A stretch of DNA of 64,000 nucleotides from Peribacillus asahii (GCF_003570725.1 NZ_QWVS01000013.1:164001-228000), one strand, 5' to 3'. Shown: positions 21,620-32,211, counted from the stretch's first letter. Numbers and translations are program-made. Notes: generated from the letters alone by a model not told the origin.

Positions 21620-22291
21620 ATGTTAGCAATAGTAATATTGGGTTTCTTCGCTCTTATCTTTGCAATTTTTTATCTTATTTATCATTTTATTAGGAAAATA
21701 AAAAACAAAGAAAGAACTCTATCAAAGAAGACCTTTTATCCTCTTTTTGTTGGTGGTTTAATTTTGATGATAATCGGGGGGGCATTTATAGACACTGGAG
21801 CACAAGCTAAACTTGATACTGCATTAAAACAAAATGCTAAATTAACCGCTGATAATAAAACCTTAAAGTCAGAAAATGCGAAACTTGAAAAACAAATTAC
21901 TAATCTTGAGTTTGAAATTAAAGAAACATCTTCAAAAATTACTGAATATGAGAACAATATAAAATCATTTGAAGATGAAAAAACAGCATTCACATCAGAA
22001 AAAAAATCCTTAAATAAGAAAATTAGTAAGTTAACAACAACAAATACAGAATTACAAAATGAAATTGATAGTTTAAAATCGCAACTTGCAAGTGCTGAAT
22101 CAGCATCTTCTAGTGCCAGCAATTCTGTAAGTACCGATAACTCAACAGCTTCTGCATCATCAGGAGAAAGAGAAATTTTCGAAAACTGTACAGATTTACG
22201 AGGCACATACCCTAACGGCGTTCCATCTAGCCATCCGGCTTATGTACCAAGCATGGATCGCGACAAAGATAACTATGCTTGCGAGAGATAA
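21620..22291 (+). CDS. Membrane coiled-coil protein with C-terminal Excalibur domain
   Basis: 223 aa. Two membrane helices (residues ~3-25 and ~40-58), a long coiled coil (~65-155), a Ser-rich linker (~157-182) and an Excalibur calcium-binding domain (FENCTDLRGTYPNGV..DRDKDNYACE). The D-x-D-x-D-type loop and paired Cys are intact. Excalibur domains sit on extracellular nucleases and surface proteins. With the previous gene it forms the lysogen-expressed membrane part of the prophage; possible role at the cell surface is inferred. Confidence 0.8.
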   Translation: MLAIVILGFFALIFAIFYLIYHFIRKIKNKERTLSKKTFYPLFVGGLILMIIGGAFIDTGAQAKLDTALKQNAKLTADNKTLKSENAKLEKQITNLEFEIKETSSKITEYENNIKSFEDEKTAFTSEKKSLNKKISKLTTTNTELQNEIDSLKSQLASAESASSSASNSVSTDNSTASASSGEREIFENCTDLRGTYPNGVPSSHPAYVPSMDRDKDNYACER

Positions 22292-22301
22292 AACAACAAA
22301 C

Positions 22302-22334
22302 GAAAGAATGGCCCTCCCCTGGGCTTTTCTTTCA
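22302..22334 (+). terminator. Terminator of the Excalibur protein gene
   Basis: GCCC..GGGC core inside AAAG..CTTT arms, followed by TTTTCTTTC. Confidence 0.75.
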
Positions 22335-22577
22335 ACCTTAAACAGAACATACATTCTTATTCAGATAAACCGGAGTTTTTAAAATGACTACAAAATCGAA
22401 CAGATTAACGGACAGAGATACATGCACTAACAAGATTAACGGTTTCGGATGGAAGAGGGTGATTTCAAAATATCACAATTTATTTTTCGTTGCAAGAATT
22501 TTGAAAGTAGATTTTTCACGCGCGCATTCCCCCTCCTTCTCTTTATTTTGTTTAGTTTTGTTTAGTTTAATTAATAG

Positions 22578-22629
22578 TCTGGGTTGTTGTCTGGGTTGTT
22601 GTCTGGGTTGTTGTCTGGGTTGTTGTCTG
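22578..22629. repeat. 12-base tandem repeat, 4.3 copies
   Basis: TCTGGGTTGTTG repeated four times without mismatch, then TCTG. Perfect identity implies recent slippage or a functional array. Confidence 0.9.
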
Positions 22630-22667
22630 TAAAACAGATAAGTGGGCATTATTTGTCTGTTTTACAG
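22627..22667. repeat. Inverted repeat CTGTAAAACAGA / TCTGTTTTACAG
   Basis: Perfect 12-bp arms 17 bases apart; each arm is itself a CTGT-n3-ACAG palindrome and each is followed by TAAGT in direct orientation. Suggests paired protein-binding sites. Confidence 0.8.
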
Positions 22668-22693
22668 ATAAGTATAAGTTAGCTTATAAGAAA

Positions 22694-22768
22694 TTGTCGG
22701 AAAGGTTGTCAGCAATCATTGCTGACAAATGGTTTGTAGGAAATATTGTAGGCAACTATTGCCGACAA
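22694..22768. repeat. TTGTCRGCAA palindrome cluster at the integrase promoter
   Basis: TTGTCAGCAAT-C-ATTGCTGACAA (22706-22728) is perfect; TTGTAGGCAA-CTA-TTGCCGACAA (22746-22768) is near perfect; a half copy TTGTCGGAAA starts at 22694. The last copy adjoins the int ribosome site. Candidate operators of int or Int/Xis arm sites. Confidence 0.7.
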
Positions 22769-22784
22769 AAAGGAGTGATAAAAA

Positions 22785-23900
22785 ATGGCTTCATTCAGAA
22801 AAAGAGGTACGACCTGGCAATATAGAATCAAATATCAAGACCCCGCAACAGGTAAATCGAAAGAAAAAACAAAAAGTGGATTTAGAACAAAAAAAGAAGC
22901 ACAAATAGAAGCTGCTGAAGTAGAGAAAAAACTCTATCTCCAACAACATACAATCATTCAAAATCAGGAAACCATTCTAAGGGATTGGTTAAATGAATGG
23001 TTAGAAGTATATGGTGCCCAATGTGAGGCAGGTACTTTAATCACCAGAAAACGGTATATAAATAAACATATCATCCCTAACCTTGGTAACTATAAAATAA
23101 ATCAACTATCAAAAATTGAATATCAAAAGTTTATTAATGCTCTCATCCAAAAAGGATATGCTAAAAAAACTGTACAAACGATTCATTCTATTTTTTGTAC
23201 AGCGATTAACAAGGCTGTTGAATTAGAAATGCTCTCTCATAATAAATACAGAGGAATATCTATCAAGGTAGAAAACGATGAGGAAAAAATAAATTATTTG
23301 TCTAGGGAAGAAGTGGACATTTTTATGGAGGCTGCTAAAGGCTCCCCTTTCCATCACTATATAATTGCTTCAATCTTATTGCGGACAGGAATGAGGAAAG
23401 GAGAAATGTTAGCTTTAAAATGGGATGATATTGATTTTGAAAATAAAACAGTTTCAATTACTAAAACCCGAAGTGATCGTGGGATTAAAAAACCAAAAAC
23501 TAAATCAAGTATTCGCACTATCGGCATAGATGACACCATGATTGCGGAACTAAAGCAATATCAACTTTGGCAAAAGAAAAATAAAGTAAAGTATGGTCCC
23601 GATTATCATTCATCAGAATTTTTGGTAATCAGTCCTAATGGTAAAGAAATGGGCGAATACGGAGTAAATAAAGTGATTGATTCTATTTTAAAGAAAACAA
23701 AAATAAATCTGCACCACATTTCGCCACACGGTTTGCGTCACACACATGCCGTTATGTTATTAGAAAGTGGTGCAGATATTAAATTTGTAAGTGAACGACT
23801 CGGTCACAGAACGATAAATATGACAGCTGATGTATATGTTCATATTACCAAAAAATATGAAGGTGAAAATCTATTAAAACTTGAGTCATATTTAAGTTAA
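22785..23900 (+). CDS. int: Tyrosine-recombinase phage integrase
   Basis: 371 aa. Residues ~1-50 form the AP2-like arm-binding domain (RKRGTTWQYRIKYQDPATGK), ~60-160 the core-binding SAM-like domain, ~175-365 the catalytic domain: Arg in LLRTGMRKGEML, HGLRH (His-x2-Arg), LGH, and the nucleophile Tyr in TADVYVHIT. It inserts and excises the phage. RBS AAGGAGTG 7 bases before ATG. The gene ends 58 bases before the mutL stop, so the attachment site lies there. Confidence 0.95.
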   Translation: MASFRKRGTTWQYRIKYQDPATGKSKEKTKSGFRTKKEAQIEAAEVEKKLYLQQHTIIQNQETILRDWLNEWLEVYGAQCEAGTLITRKRYINKHIIPNLGNYKINQLSKIEYQKFINALIQKGYAKKTVQTIHSIFCTAINKAVELEMLSHNKYRGISIKVENDEEKINYLSREEVDIFMEAAKGSPFHHYIIASILLRTGMRKGEMLALKWDDIDFENKTVSITKTRSDRGIKKPKTKSSIRTIGIDDTMIAELKQYQLWQKKNKVKYGPDYHSSEFLVISPNGKEMGEYGVNKVIDSILKKTKINLHHISPHGLRHTHAVMLLESGADIKFVSERLGHRTINMTADVYVHITKKYEGENLLKLESYLS

Positions 23901-23910
23901 TTAGGATGAA

Positions 23911-23958
23911 GGTGGGCAAATGGTGGGCAAAATCAATTTAAACCTGCCACAAAGCCCG
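23911..23958. other. Probable attachment-site region (prophage-mutL junction)
   Basis: Two direct copies of GGTGGGCAAA (23911-23920, 23922-23931) follow int and are followed at once by the mutL 3' end. Position suggests att with Int-binding repeats; the core cannot be fixed because the other end is outside the window. Confidence 0.5.
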
Positions 23959-25848
23959 TCACATCACCCTTTTAAACATCTTCTCCATGTCGTATGACGA
24001 GTAGTGAATAATAATTGGACGACCATGTGGGCATGTAAACGGGTCGGTCGTATGCCGTAATTCATCTAATAAAGCTTGAATCTCATCATTGCGCAAATGG
24101 CGGTTCGCTTTAATCGATGCCTTACAGCTCATTAAGATAGCCGCTTCTTCACGTAATTTTTTAATATCGACTTTTTTCATATGAAGCAATTGCTCAATCA
24201 TTTCTTCCAAAATTTCTTGTTCAATACCTTTAGGGAACCATTGCGGATGGGACCGAACAATAAAGGCATTATGACCGAATTCTTCAAGAAAGACACCGAC
24301 TTTTTCAAGTTCATCTTTATATTCATTAATTCGTATATATTCGTCTGTTGAGAATTCTAGTGTAATTGGAACGAGCATCTCTTGCAATTCTTTTTCAACG
24401 CGGCCAACTTTTTCTTTAAAATATTCATATTTAATCCGCTCTTGAGCGGCATGCTGGTCAATAATATATAACCCTTTATCGTTTTGCGCAAAAATATACG
24501 TACCATGCATTTGCCCGATTGGATACATCGGTGGTACGCGCGGTTGCTCCGATTGAACATAGGCCGGCTCTTCCCCTGTTTCAATCAAAATCTCCTCGAT
24601 AGATTCTGACATGTCCAATGTACTTTCGTGAACTTCTTGAGGCTCGGTGCGCTCAAATGCAGGTACAAAAGTTTGGATTGGTTCGAAATTCATGTTCATA
24701 CTCGGAGCTTCTTTTTTCGCTAATAAATCTTTTATAAGCGCCGGTTCTGGCTTTGCTTCCATTACAGGCGGCTTAGTCTCTACTACATGATCCAAATCAA
24801 GGACAGTTTGTTCACTTTTTGGCTGCTGTTTCACCTGTGGTGCAAAGCCGCTTGGAATAAGCGATAAACTTGTAAAAGCTGCTTTAATGGTCTCTGAAAC
24901 AACCGTAAATAATTCCTGTTCTTTACTTAAGCGAACTTCCATTTTCGACGGATGAACATTCACGTCGACTAAAATCGGATCCATCTCAATCGACAACAGC
25001 GCAATTGGGAACCGGCCAATTGGAAGCAACGTATGATACCCTTCTAAAATAGCCTTTACTAAACCATAGTTTTTGATAAAACGCCCATTAATCATCGTCG
25101 AAATATAATTTCTTGAAGCGCGCGTAATCTCTGGTAAAGCGATGTAGCCTGTCACTTTATAATCAAGTGTCTTTGCTTCAATCGGAATCATCTTTTTAGC
25201 GATATTCATTCCATAAATGGCAGCCAGCACTTGACGTACATCACCATTCCCGTTTGTATGCAGAATTTTTTTCTCGTTATGTGACAAACGAATTGACACC
25301 TCAGGATGCGCCAGGGCCAAACGGTTCACAACATCGGTAATATTCCCAAGCTCCGTGTGGACCGTTTTCATATATTTTAGGCGAGCCGGTGTGTTGAAAA
25401 AAAGATCTGAAACGGTAATATCCGTTCCTTTGCGACTAGAGGCCGCTTCAAGTTGCTTCACTACGCCACCTTCTAAGACAATTTTTGTCCCTGCCCCATC
25501 GCCGGTGCTTGTTTTCAACGTAAATTGCGAAACAGAGGCGATACTTGGCATAGCCTCACCACGAAAACCGAGTGTGCGAATTCGAAATAAATCATTTTCA
25601 TCTTTAATTTTACTTGTAGCATGTCTCTTAAACGCATTTTCTACATCTTCAGAAAGAATTCCATCTCCATTATCAATCAAGCGAATCGATTCAAGCCCGG
25701 CCTCTTTTACTTCAATTTCGACAATGGTGCTGTTTGCATCAATAGCATTTTCAAGCAATTCCTTGACAACCGAGGCTGGGCGTTCCACAACTTCTCCGGC
25801 TGCAATTTTATTCGAAAGTGCCTCGTCAAGCTGAACGATTTTCCCCAT
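23959..25848 (-). CDS. mutL: DNA mismatch repair protein MutL
   Basis: 629 aa, full family length. N-terminal GHKL ATPase: [29 protein letters not shown]-terminal endonuclease: DQHAAQERI (~residue 465), the CKASIKANR block and CPHGRP near the end, so it is a nicking MutL. It acts with MutS and the sliding clamp. It follows mutS by 21 bases. The prophage stops just past its stop codon, leaving the protein whole (ends KMFKRVM). Confidence 0.97.
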   Translation of the reverse strand: MGKIVQLDEALSNKIAAGEVVERPASVVKELLENAIDANSTIVEIEVKEAGLESIRLIDNGDGILSEDVENAFKRHATSKIKDENDLFRIRTLGFRGEAMPSIASVSQFTLKTSTGDGAGTKIVLEGGVVKQLEAASSRKGTDITVSDLFFNTPARLKYMKTVHTELGNITDVVNRLALAHPEVSIRLSHNEKKILHTNGNGDVRQVLAAIYGMNIAKKMIPIEAKTLDYKVTGYIALPEITRASRNYISTMINGRFIKNYGLVKAILEGYHTLLPIGRFPIALLSIEMDPILVDVNVHPSKMEVRLSKEQELFTVVSETIKAAFTSLSLIPSGFAPQVKQQPKSEQTVLDLDHVVETKPPVMEAKPEPALIKDLLAKKEAPSMNMNFEPIQTFVPAFERTEPQEVHESTLDMSESIEEILIETGEEPAYVQSEQPRVPPMYPIGQMHGTYIFAQNDKGLYIIDQHAAQERIKYEYFKEKVGRVEKELQEMLVPITLEFSTDEYIRINEYKDELEKVGVFLEEFGHNAFIVRSHPQWFPKGIEQEILEEMIEQLLHMKKVDIKKLREEAAILMSCKASIKANRHLRNDEIQALLDELRHTTDPFTCPHGRPIIIHYSSYDMEKMFKRVM

Positions 25849-25869
25849 ACATTTCGCCTCGTTTCTTTT

Positions 25870-28470
25870 TTACTTTAATTTCTTTTGCAATTTATATAAA
25901 ACATTCAACGCCTCAAGTGGTGTCATGTCAAGAATCTCAAGTTGTTGTAACTGTTCCAGTACTTTCTTTTCTTTTGTAGAAGGCTCTTTTTTCTCCAGCT
26001 GTGCCGTTTCTTCTCCAAAAAAAGAAAGTTGAGCGATATCAGCCTCCATCACAACGGATGGTGCTTCTTTTACAACGGCGGTTTGACTTCCTTCGCTTTC
26101 GAGTTGCGACAAAATCTCGGAAGCACGGTCAATGAGCGGCTGTGGCAGATCCGCCAGCTTCGCCACATGAATTCCGTAACTTTTGTCCGCTGCGCCTTCC
26201 TTAATTTTATGCAAAAAGACTACATTTCCATTTTGTTCAATCGCACTTACATGAATATTTTGTAGTCGTGGCAGTTCTTCTGCTAATACTGTTAATTCAT
26301 GATAGTGAGTCGAGAATAACGTCTTTGCTCCGATTTTCTCATGAATATATTCAATAATTGCTTGGGCAAGCGCCATCCCATCATACGTAGATGTTCCACG
26401 CCCAATTTCATCGAATAAAATTAAACTATTTTCGGTTGCATTCATAATAGCGTTCCGCGCTTCTAACATTTCGACCATAAACGTACTTTGTCCAGAAATT
26501 AAATCATCTGCCGCGCCAATTCGAGTAAACACTTTATCAAAAATCGGAAGCACTGCCTCACTTGCCGATACAAAACAGCCGATTTGCGCCAATATCGCAG
26601 TTAAAGCTACTTGTCGCATATACGTGCTTTTCCCCGACATATTCGGTCCTGTAATGAGGAGAAGCTCTCGTTCACCATTCATATAACAATCATTCGGCAC
26701 GTATTCTTGAGCTTGTAATACTTTTTCCACAACAGGGTGACGTCCTTCTTTCAACTGGATTGTACGGTCATTTGAAAAAACAGGCTTCACATAATGACGT
26801 TCTTCACTGATTGTCGCAAAGCATTGAAGCACATCTAACTCACTTACCGCTTTGGCTAACGCTTGTAAGCGAGGAATATACTCCTTCACTTGTTCACGAA
26901 TGTGTAAGAACAGTTCATATTCAAGTCCAATAATTTTTTCCTCTGCTTGCAGAATTAATGCTTCTTTTTCCTTCAACTCTGGCGTAATAAAGCGTTCAGC
27001 ATTTGTCAACGTCTGCTTCCGCTCATAGCGACCTTCCTCAAGCAAGTGCAAGTTCGCACGCGTTACTTCAATATAATACCCAAACACACGATTATAGCCA
27101 ATTTTTAATGATTTAATGCCTGTCCGTTCTCGTTCCTCACGCTCTAAATTCGCAATCCACGTTTTCCCGTTGCGACTAGCATCGCGATACATATCAAGCT
27201 CCGCATTATAGCTATCTTGAATAATATTACCTTCTTTGATTGACAGCGGTGGATTTTCAACAATCGACATTTCTAGTAAATCAGTCACTTCCTCGCATGG
27301 ATCGAGTCGTTCAGCTAGTGTTGAAATTTCAGGAGAATCTCCCAATGAACGAACAATTTCACGAATGATAGGCAACTGCTGAAGCGAACGCTTTAATTGC
27401 ATCAAGTCACGCGCGTTCACATTTCCAAAGGCTACTCGACCAGCTAAACGTTCCAAGTCGTATACTTCTTTAAAGCGTTCACGTAAGTCCTGACGTTCAA
27501 AGTATTGATTTTTTAAAGTTTCCACGATATGTTGACGGCGTTCAATTTGCTTTTGATTAATGAGCGGTCGGTCAATCCATTGCTTCAATAAACGTCCGCC
27601 CATCGCGGTCTTCGTTTCATCTAATAACCAAAGTAAAGAGCCTTTCTTCCCTGTCGATCGGATCGTTTCCGTTAACTCTAAATTCCGCTTTGAATAATAA
27701 TCTATTTTCATATACTGCGACGTTTCATAAGCTTGTACAGACTGCAAATGATCGAGGGAACGTTTTTGTGTGCGATATAAGTAATTAAATAGTCTTGTTA
27801 CAGCCAACTTTTGTTTTTCCTGCTTTAAATCACACAGTAACGATGTAAACTGCTCCGTTTGTTCTGTATAGTCTTCAAGTGAAATTGCCTTTGCACCACG
27901 CTCTTGCAGCTTTTTCTTCCAATCTTCCGGAAAATCACTTGCCATCACAACTTCGTTCGCACCAAGAATCGCAAATTCGTTTAGCACTTCATCAAAGCTG
28001 CCTTCTATAAGGGTGACCTTATTTTCTCCAGTTGAAAGATCCGTATAGGCAAAGCCAAATGTTCCATCCTCAAAGTCTGTCACCGTCGCAATAAAGTTGT
28101 TTTCTTTCTCATTCAAGCCTTTTCCATCCATTTTTGTTCCAGGTGTAATAAGCTGAACAACTTCACGACGAACGACTCCTTTCGCCTGCTTCGGATCCTC
28201 CGTTTGCTCACAAATGGCTACTTTATAGCCACGCTCTACTAATATATCAATATAATTAGCCGCAGAATGATGAGGAATTCCGCACATTGGAATGCGATCG
28301 GCACTTCCACCATCACGGCTCGTTAACGTAATTTCCAATTCCTGCGACGCTTTAATAGCATCGTCAAAGAACATTTCGTAAAAATCGCCTAATCGAAAAA
28401 ATAAAAAGGCATCTTGATACTCTGCCTTAATTGTTAAATATTGTTGTACCATCGGCGTATATGCAGCCAT
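25870..28470 (-). CDS. mutS: DNA mismatch repair protein MutS
   Basis: 866 aa from the ATG at 28470 ([12 protein letters not shown]); an upstream open extension of 27 codons lacks support. Mismatch-binding Phe-x-Glu motif in FYEMFF, connector, lever and clamp domains, then ATPase with Walker [10 protein letters not shown] and Walker [14 protein letters not shown]. Recognises mispairs and recruits MutL, its operon partner. Confidence 0.97.
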   Translation of the reverse strand: MAAYTPMVQQYLTIKAEYQDAFLFFRLGDFYEMFFDDAIKASQELEITLTSRDGGSADRIPMCGIPHHSAANYIDILVERGYKVAICEQTEDPKQAKGVVRREVVQLITPGTKMDGKGLNEKENNFIATVTDFEDGTFGFAYTDLSTGENKVTLIEGSFDEVLNEFAILGANEVVMASDFPEDWKKKLQERGAKAISLEDYTEQTEQFTSLLCDLKQEKQKLAVTRLFNYLYRTQKRSLDHLQSVQAYETSQYMKIDYYSKRNLELTETIRSTGKKGSLLWLLDETKTAMGGRLLKQWIDRPLINQKQIERRQHIVETLKNQYFERQDLRERFKEVYDLERLAGRVAFGNVNARDLMQLKRSLQQLPIIREIVRSLGDSPEISTLAERLDPCEEVTDLLEMSIVENPPLSIKEGNIIQDSYNAELDMYRDASRNGKTWIANLEREERERTGIKSLKIGYNRVFGYYIEVTRANLHLLEEGRYERKQTLTNAERFITPELKEKEALILQAEEKIIGLEYELFLHIREQVKEYIPRLQALAKAVSELDVLQCFATISEERHYVKPVFSNDRTIQLKEGRHPVVEKVLQAQEYVPNDCYMNGERELLLITGPNMSGKSTYMRQVALTAILAQIGCFVSASEAVLPIFDKVFTRIGAADDLISGQSTFMVEMLEARNAIMNATENSLILFDEIGRGTSTYDGMALAQAIIEYIHEKIGAKTLFSTHYHELTVLAEELPRLQNIHVSAIEQNGNVVFLHKIKEGAADKSYGIHVAKLADLPQPLIDRASEILSQLESEGSQTAVVKEAPSVVMEADIAQLSFFGEETAQLEKKEPSTKEKKVLEQLQQLEILDMTPLEALNVLYKLQKKLK

Positions 28471-28629
28471 TGTTTCAAAACCTTTCCAATCTGTAGTAAA
28501 ATCGTACATACGTATCACCATTATAACACATCTCCATTTAGATTCAGGCATCTAGAGATATGAAAGGTTTACCGATTTGTATGATTAATGGATATTCCAA
28601 ATCCCTTCGATTCTCTTACTTTCCAGCCA

Positions 28630-28666
28630 TATAAAATAAACCGGATGAAAAGAATGTCCATCCGGG
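28630..28666 (-). terminator. cotE terminator
   Basis: Minus strand CCGGATG..CATCCGG followed by TTTATTTTAT. Confidence 0.85.
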
Positions 28667-28677
28667 TAAAAAATATC

Positions 28678-29214
28678 TTATTCGTCTTCGAACTCATCAA
28701 GAAAGTCTGGATCTAAGTCTTCAAAATCATCGTCATCATCGATGTCCCACTCATCCTCACAGCGTCCATTCGGGCTTACAGCGACACAAATCTTTGTTTC
28801 ACCGATCACTTCCACGAAAAATTCCCGTTCCACGTGAACAATAATTTTTTGTCCACATGGAGAAATGCACGCTTCTAAACAATTCGGCTGTTGAACCGCT
28901 GTTGCGACAATGTCTTGGTCATCGTAGCAATCTGGATCGCGGTATTTGATGGAAACAACGTCGGTATAACGTACTTTTTCTGTGACAACTTCTGTTTTCG
29001 TATTGTGGTTATGGGAATACCAAACATTAATTTCATAGCTGCCATGAATTTCTACTTTCTTGCCGACTTTTCTTGCTTCATATTTATGATTAATGATCCA
29101 ACAACCTAGAATGCTAGTAGGATGATGAGCCGGGCTAATGGTGTGAGAGGACTTTGTAAATTTACGTCCCTTTGCCACCACCGCTTTTGTAATAATCTCT
29201 CTATATTGTGACAT
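28678..29214 (-). CDS. cotE: Outer spore coat morphogenetic protein CotE
   Basis: 178 aa. Characteristic start [21 protein letters not shown], central beta part and a very acidic tail ([19 protein letters not shown]). CotE surrounds the forespore and directs outer coat assembly. Sporulation-type promoter elements precede it. Own terminator follows. Confidence 0.97.
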   Translation of the reverse strand: MSQYREIITKAVVAKGRKFTKSSHTISPAHHPTSILGCWIINHKYEARKVGKKVEIHGSYEINVWYSHNHNTKTEVVTEKVRYTDVVSIKYRDPDCYDDQDIVATAVQQPNCLEACISPCGQKIIVHVEREFFVEVIGETKICVAVSPNGRCEDEWDIDDDDDFEDLDPDFLDEFEDE

Positions 29215-29245
29215 GCTAGCGAACCCTCCTCATACAGTTTCCATT

Positions 29246-29274
29246 CATCGTATGCGTGGTAAAAGTCTAGTGTG
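29246..29274 (-). promoter_or_regulatory. cotE sigma-E/sigma-K promoter
   Basis: Minus strand CATACGATG as -10 (29254-29246) fits sigma-E (CATACAnT) and nearly sigma-K; CACA lies about 17 bases upstream as a sigma-K -35. Confidence 0.6.
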
Positions 29275-29482
29275 CAAATTAATTTATAACATGGAAAACT
29301 GCGTTTATTTTGTAAATCTAGGTTATTTTATGATAGCCGTATGGGATATGTGTCATGAATGGGCGGATGAGAAGTGTTTGAAAAAGCGGAAGCATAATTA
29401 CAAAAGTGGAGAGATCCTCTCCCTGTTTCAAAGCAGAAACTTGCTTATACGGAGAAAAGTTATCTAGCTACTTGTTATATAA

Positions 29483-29531
29483 CCAATAAAAAAGCGCATA
29501 GGTTTTTTATGAAAAACCCATACGCTCTTTT
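29483..29531 (-). terminator. ymcA terminator
   Basis: AGCGTATGGGTTTTT / AAAAAACCTATGCGCT long stem followed by TTTTTTATT on the minus strand. Confidence 0.9.
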
Positions 29532-29558
29532 ATTTTTGAAGTAAAGATTAATGACTCA

Positions 29559-29987
29559 TTAAGAACAACTTCCACCGCCGGCTTGAACTTGTGAACCTGT
29601 TTCACCACGTAAGACATCCCCGTTTGTTGATTCAATAATCAAATCCGTCACTTTATTCGATACTTGGGACGCGACCATTTGCAGTAAATCGTTCACATCA
29701 ACTTGAGATTGTTTAAATTGTTGGACAATCGGAAGCTCATCCAATTGCTTCTCTAATTCTTCAATTTTCGCTTGCACTTGACTATAAGCTTTTTCTTTTC
29801 CATAATGCTGAAAATTCACTGCTTGTTTCTGCAAGCTTTTAATACTTGCAATCATTTCACGAACCTTCTGATTTTCATTAATTTTTACCTCGGCTTGCTT
29901 AAAGAAATCCACTTCTTCTGTCTTGGCAATCATCTCTGCTAGTTCAGCTGCTTTTGTTAAAATGTCGTCTTTTGTATATTTCGTCAT
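29559..29987 (-). CDS. ymcA: RicA/YmcA, subunit of the RicAFT complex
   Basis: 142 aa, helical: KDDILTKAAELAEMIAKTEEVDFFKQAE, then SIKSLQKQAVNFQHYGKEKAY. C-terminal GGGSCS keeps the cysteine used in the Fe-S cluster of the Ric complex. RicA with RicF and RicT promotes RNase Y action and phosphorelay to Spo0A, thus biofilm, competence and sporulation. It follows miaB with a 1-base gap. Confidence 0.93.
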   Translation of the reverse strand: MTKYTKDDILTKAAELAEMIAKTEEVDFFKQAEVKINENQKVREMIASIKSLQKQAVNFQHYGKEKAYSQVQAKIEELEKQLDELPIVQQFKQSQVDVNDLLQMVASQVSNKVTDLIIESTNGDVLRGETGSQVQAGGGSCS

Positions 29988-29988
29988 T

Positions 29989-31533
29989 TTACTTCACCTC
30001 AATTGCTGCTCCTTCTTCAACCAACTCTCCATTTAGTGACCATGTTCTCGTTTCAGTGATTTTCACCTTCACAATTTGGCCGACAATAGATTTCGGTCCT
30101 CTGAAGTTCACCAGCTTATTTTTAGTTGTATAACCAGCTAAAACATCAGGGTTATTCTTACTTTCCCCTTCCACAAGCACTTCTACAACCTTGCCTTTAT
30201 ATGCATGCATTTTCTCTGCTGAAAATTCATTCACAACTGCATTTAATCGTTGTAATCGATCCTTCTTCACTTCCATCGGTACATTATCCTTCATTTTTGC
30301 AGCCGGAGTACCTTCTCGTGGTGAATAAATGTATGTGTAAGCAGAATCGAAGCCCACTTCACGGTAAAGAGATAACGTTTCTTCAAACTGCTCTTCGGTT
30401 TCATTTGGATAACCAACGATTAAATCTGTTGTTAAAGAAGCATTTGGAATTGCTTCTTTAATTTTTCTCACAAGCTCTAAATAGTGCTCACGTGTATATT
30501 TACGAGCCATAATTTTTAACACTTCATCGCTGCCTGATTGAACAGGTAAATGAATATGATCCACCAAGTTTCCGCCTTTTGCAAGCACTTCAATTAAATG
30601 ATCATCAAAATCACGCGGATGACTCGTTGTAAAACGAATACGCGGAATATCAATTTTGCGAATTTCATCCATTAAATCACCGAAGCGATAATCGATATCT
30701 GTAAAGTCCTTTCCGTACGCATTGACATTTTGACCAAGAAGTGTAATTTCTTGATATCCTTGCGCTGCTAAATGACGAACTTCTTGAATAATATCCTCAG
30801 GGCGACGACTGCGCTCTTTACCGCGAGTATACGGCACGATGCAATACGTACAGAACTTATCACACCCATACATAATATTAACCCATGCCTTAATTTTCCC
30901 TTTACGCACTTTTGGAAGATTTTCAATGACGTCTCCTTCTTTAGACCACACTTCAATAACCATTTCTTTTGAAAGGTACGCTTCATTCAGAATTTCTGGA
31001 AGACGGTGAATATTGTGTGTACCAAAAATCATATCTACAAAATGATGTTTTTCTAAAATTCTCTTTACAACAGATTCCTCTTGAGACATACAACCACAGA
31101 CACCGAGTAATAAGTCTGGCTTTTCAAGCTTTAATGCTTTCAAATGTCCAAGTTCACCAAACACCTTATTTTCAGCATTTTCACGAATAGCACATGTATT
31201 TAGTAAAATGACATTTGCGTCTTCTACAGAGTTCGTCGCCTCATAGCCTAAAGCCATAAAAATTCCAGCCATGACTTCTGTATCGTGCTCATTCATTTGA
31301 CAGCCATATGTTCGAATATAGAATTTCTTTCCTTCTCCCATTCCACGGAATTGTTCTGAGATCTTAAAGTCATCATGATACTTCACTTCTTCTTTTCCGC
31401 GTCTTTTAGCATCTTTCAAGGAAGGTGGAATGTAAACGGCTTGAAAGTACTTGCTGTAGTCCTTTTCGGATTTTTTGTCCGCTGGTGTTTCAGCCTGTAC
31501 TTGTTGTGATTCTAATCGTTGTTTCTCGTTCAT
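29989..31533 (-). CDS. miaB: tRNA-2-methylthio-N6-dimethylallyladenosine synthase MiaB
   Basis: 514 aa. MTTase domain cysteines in [20 protein letters not shown] and GVCGCMSQ; radical [11 protein letters not shown] near residue 220; C-terminal TRAM domain ([10 protein letters not shown]). It adds methylthio to i6A37 of tRNAs using two 4Fe-4S clusters. The N-terminal ~65 residues are the extension usual in Bacillus. Confidence 0.96.
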   Translation of the reverse strand: MNEKQRLESQQVQAETPADKKSEKDYSKYFQAVYIPPSLKDAKRRGKEEVKYHDDFKISEQFRGMGEGKKFYIRTYGCQMNEHDTEVMAGIFMALGYEATNSVEDANVILLNTCAIRENAENKVFGELGHLKALKLEKPDLLLGVCGCMSQEESVVKRILEKHHFVDMIFGTHNIHRLPEILNEAYLSKEMVIEVWSKEGDVIENLPKVRKGKIKAWVNIMYGCDKFCTYCIVPYTRGKERSRRPEDIIQEVRHLAAQGYQEITLLGQNVNAYGKDFTDIDYRFGDLMDEIRKIDIPRIRFTTSHPRDFDDHLIEVLAKGGNLVDHIHLPVQSGSDEVLKIMARKYTREHYLELVRKIKEAIPNASLTTDLIVGYPNETEEQFEETLSLYREVGFDSAYTYIYSPREGTPAAKMKDNVPMEVKKDRLQRLNAVVNEFSAEKMHAYKGKVVEVLVEGESKNNPDVLAGYTTKNKLVNFRGPKSIVGQIVKVKITETRTWSLNGELVEEGAAIEVK

Positions 31534-31880
31534 AGTAATCCCCTTTCATTAAAGTTAGACTCCTCTGACTAACTATATTTCCCTATTTTTAGTTTCATAT
31601 ATTTTCTTGATTTTATCAAGGTTTTTGAACGTATGATGTGTGAGATATACACATTACCCTAGTATAAAGCTTTTATCTATAAGACACAATAGCTCGTACT
31701 TTGTATAGACATGTTAGAAAAGAAATCCACAAACTTCCCTAAAGTAGCGCTTCATCGGGCATTTTATCCATTTTATTCATTTTATTCCAAAAATGGCCTG
31801 CTTCCCATACATTTTGTCCATCTCTGCATATGATAAGGTGTACAACAAACAAAATACAAAATTTTAAGGGGTTGGCTAAT
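31534..31880. other. Intergenic miaB / coat-like gene
   Basis: Divergent region containing the miaB promoter side and the sigma-K-like promoter below; otherwise nothing. Confidence 0.5.
31809..31835 (+). promoter_or_regulatory. Sigma-K-type promoter
   Basis: AC (31809-31810), 16 bases, CATATGATA (31827-31835), matching the sigma-K pattern. Confidence 0.65.
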
Positions 31881-32135
31881 ATGTGTTTTAGTAACTTTTT
31901 CTGTGGATGTAACAGATTCCGCGGGTGTCACAGTAACAGATTCTGTGGATGCAACAGACAGCGTCACCATGATTGTGACGACCATAGAAGAGGAGATAGA
32001 GACAGAAACAGAGATAATGTATTCAGTATGAGAGTTTCCTTCAACGAAGATGATTTTTGTCGTGCTGTACGCCGTTGCATGCGCCGTAACAACGATCGTG
32101 ATCATAATAGTAACAGAGGACATCGTTGTTGGTAA
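31881..32135 (+). CDS. Cys/Arg/Asn-rich protein, probable spore coat component
   Basis: 84 aa from ATG with AAGGGG 9 bases upstream. Very skewed: paired Cys in FFCGCNRFRGCHSNRFCGCN, charged middle (DCDDHRRGDRDRNRDN), a short ordered part (RVSFNEDDFCRAVRRCM) and HRCW end. Such composition, with a sigma-K promoter, is typical of cross-linked late coat proteins. It is the only plus-strand gene between miaB and kor and ends at a strong terminator. No named family. Confidence 0.6.
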   Translation: MCFSNFFCGCNRFRGCHSNRFCGCNRQRHHDCDDHRRGDRDRNRDNVFSMRVSFNEDDFCRAVRRCMRRNNDRDHNSNRGHRCW

Positions 32136-32211
32136 TACACTATTTACACCACCACACAACTATAGTTGCCAAACTCTATACTAATCTTCAACCATAAATA
32201 GTTGCCAACAA

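Larger units (their letters stand above)
22292..22784. other. Non-coding region ahead of integrase, rich in repeats
   Basis: Holds a terminator, a 12-base tandem repeat, CTGT-n3-ACAG palindromes and two TTGTCRGCAA palindromes, each listed below. No gene is credible. Confidence 0.7.
1..23958. mobile_element. Prophage, right part (left end outside window)
   Basis: A continuous phage genome: integrase at the right, lysogeny switch, recombination/replication genes in the order YqaI-YqaJ-RecT-DnaD-DnaC like the B. subtilis skin element, ArpU late activator, terminase, portal and head genes. Nearly all lytic genes are on the minus strand; lysogeny and accessory genes are on the plus strand. The integrase abuts the 3' end of mutL. 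Head, terminase and replication genes are open and full length, so this part looks intact, but tail and lysis genes lie outside, so viability cannot be judged. The right boundary is set by the first base of mutL and is approximate. Confidence 0.95.
29215..29558. other. Intergenic cotE-ymcA
   Basis: Holds the cotE promoter and the ymcA terminator; no gene credible. Confidence 0.6.

Noticed and set aside
22578-22629. CRISPR array
   Set aside because: Repeats are 12 bases in direct tandem with no spacers, and no cas genes are present.
22384-22632. 82-codon frame before int
   Set aside because: Its C-terminus is only the translated 12-base tandem repeat (GCCL units) and there is no ribosome site.
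29213-29467. 84-codon plus-strand frame between cotE and ymcA
   Set aside because: It runs through the cotE promoter and lacks a ribosome site.
31782-32159. 125-codon minus-strand frame over the coat-like gene
   Set aside because: A shadow of the plus-strand gene, which has the ribosome site, promoter and terminator; the Ser/Thr/Val repeat comes from the antisense of biased codons.
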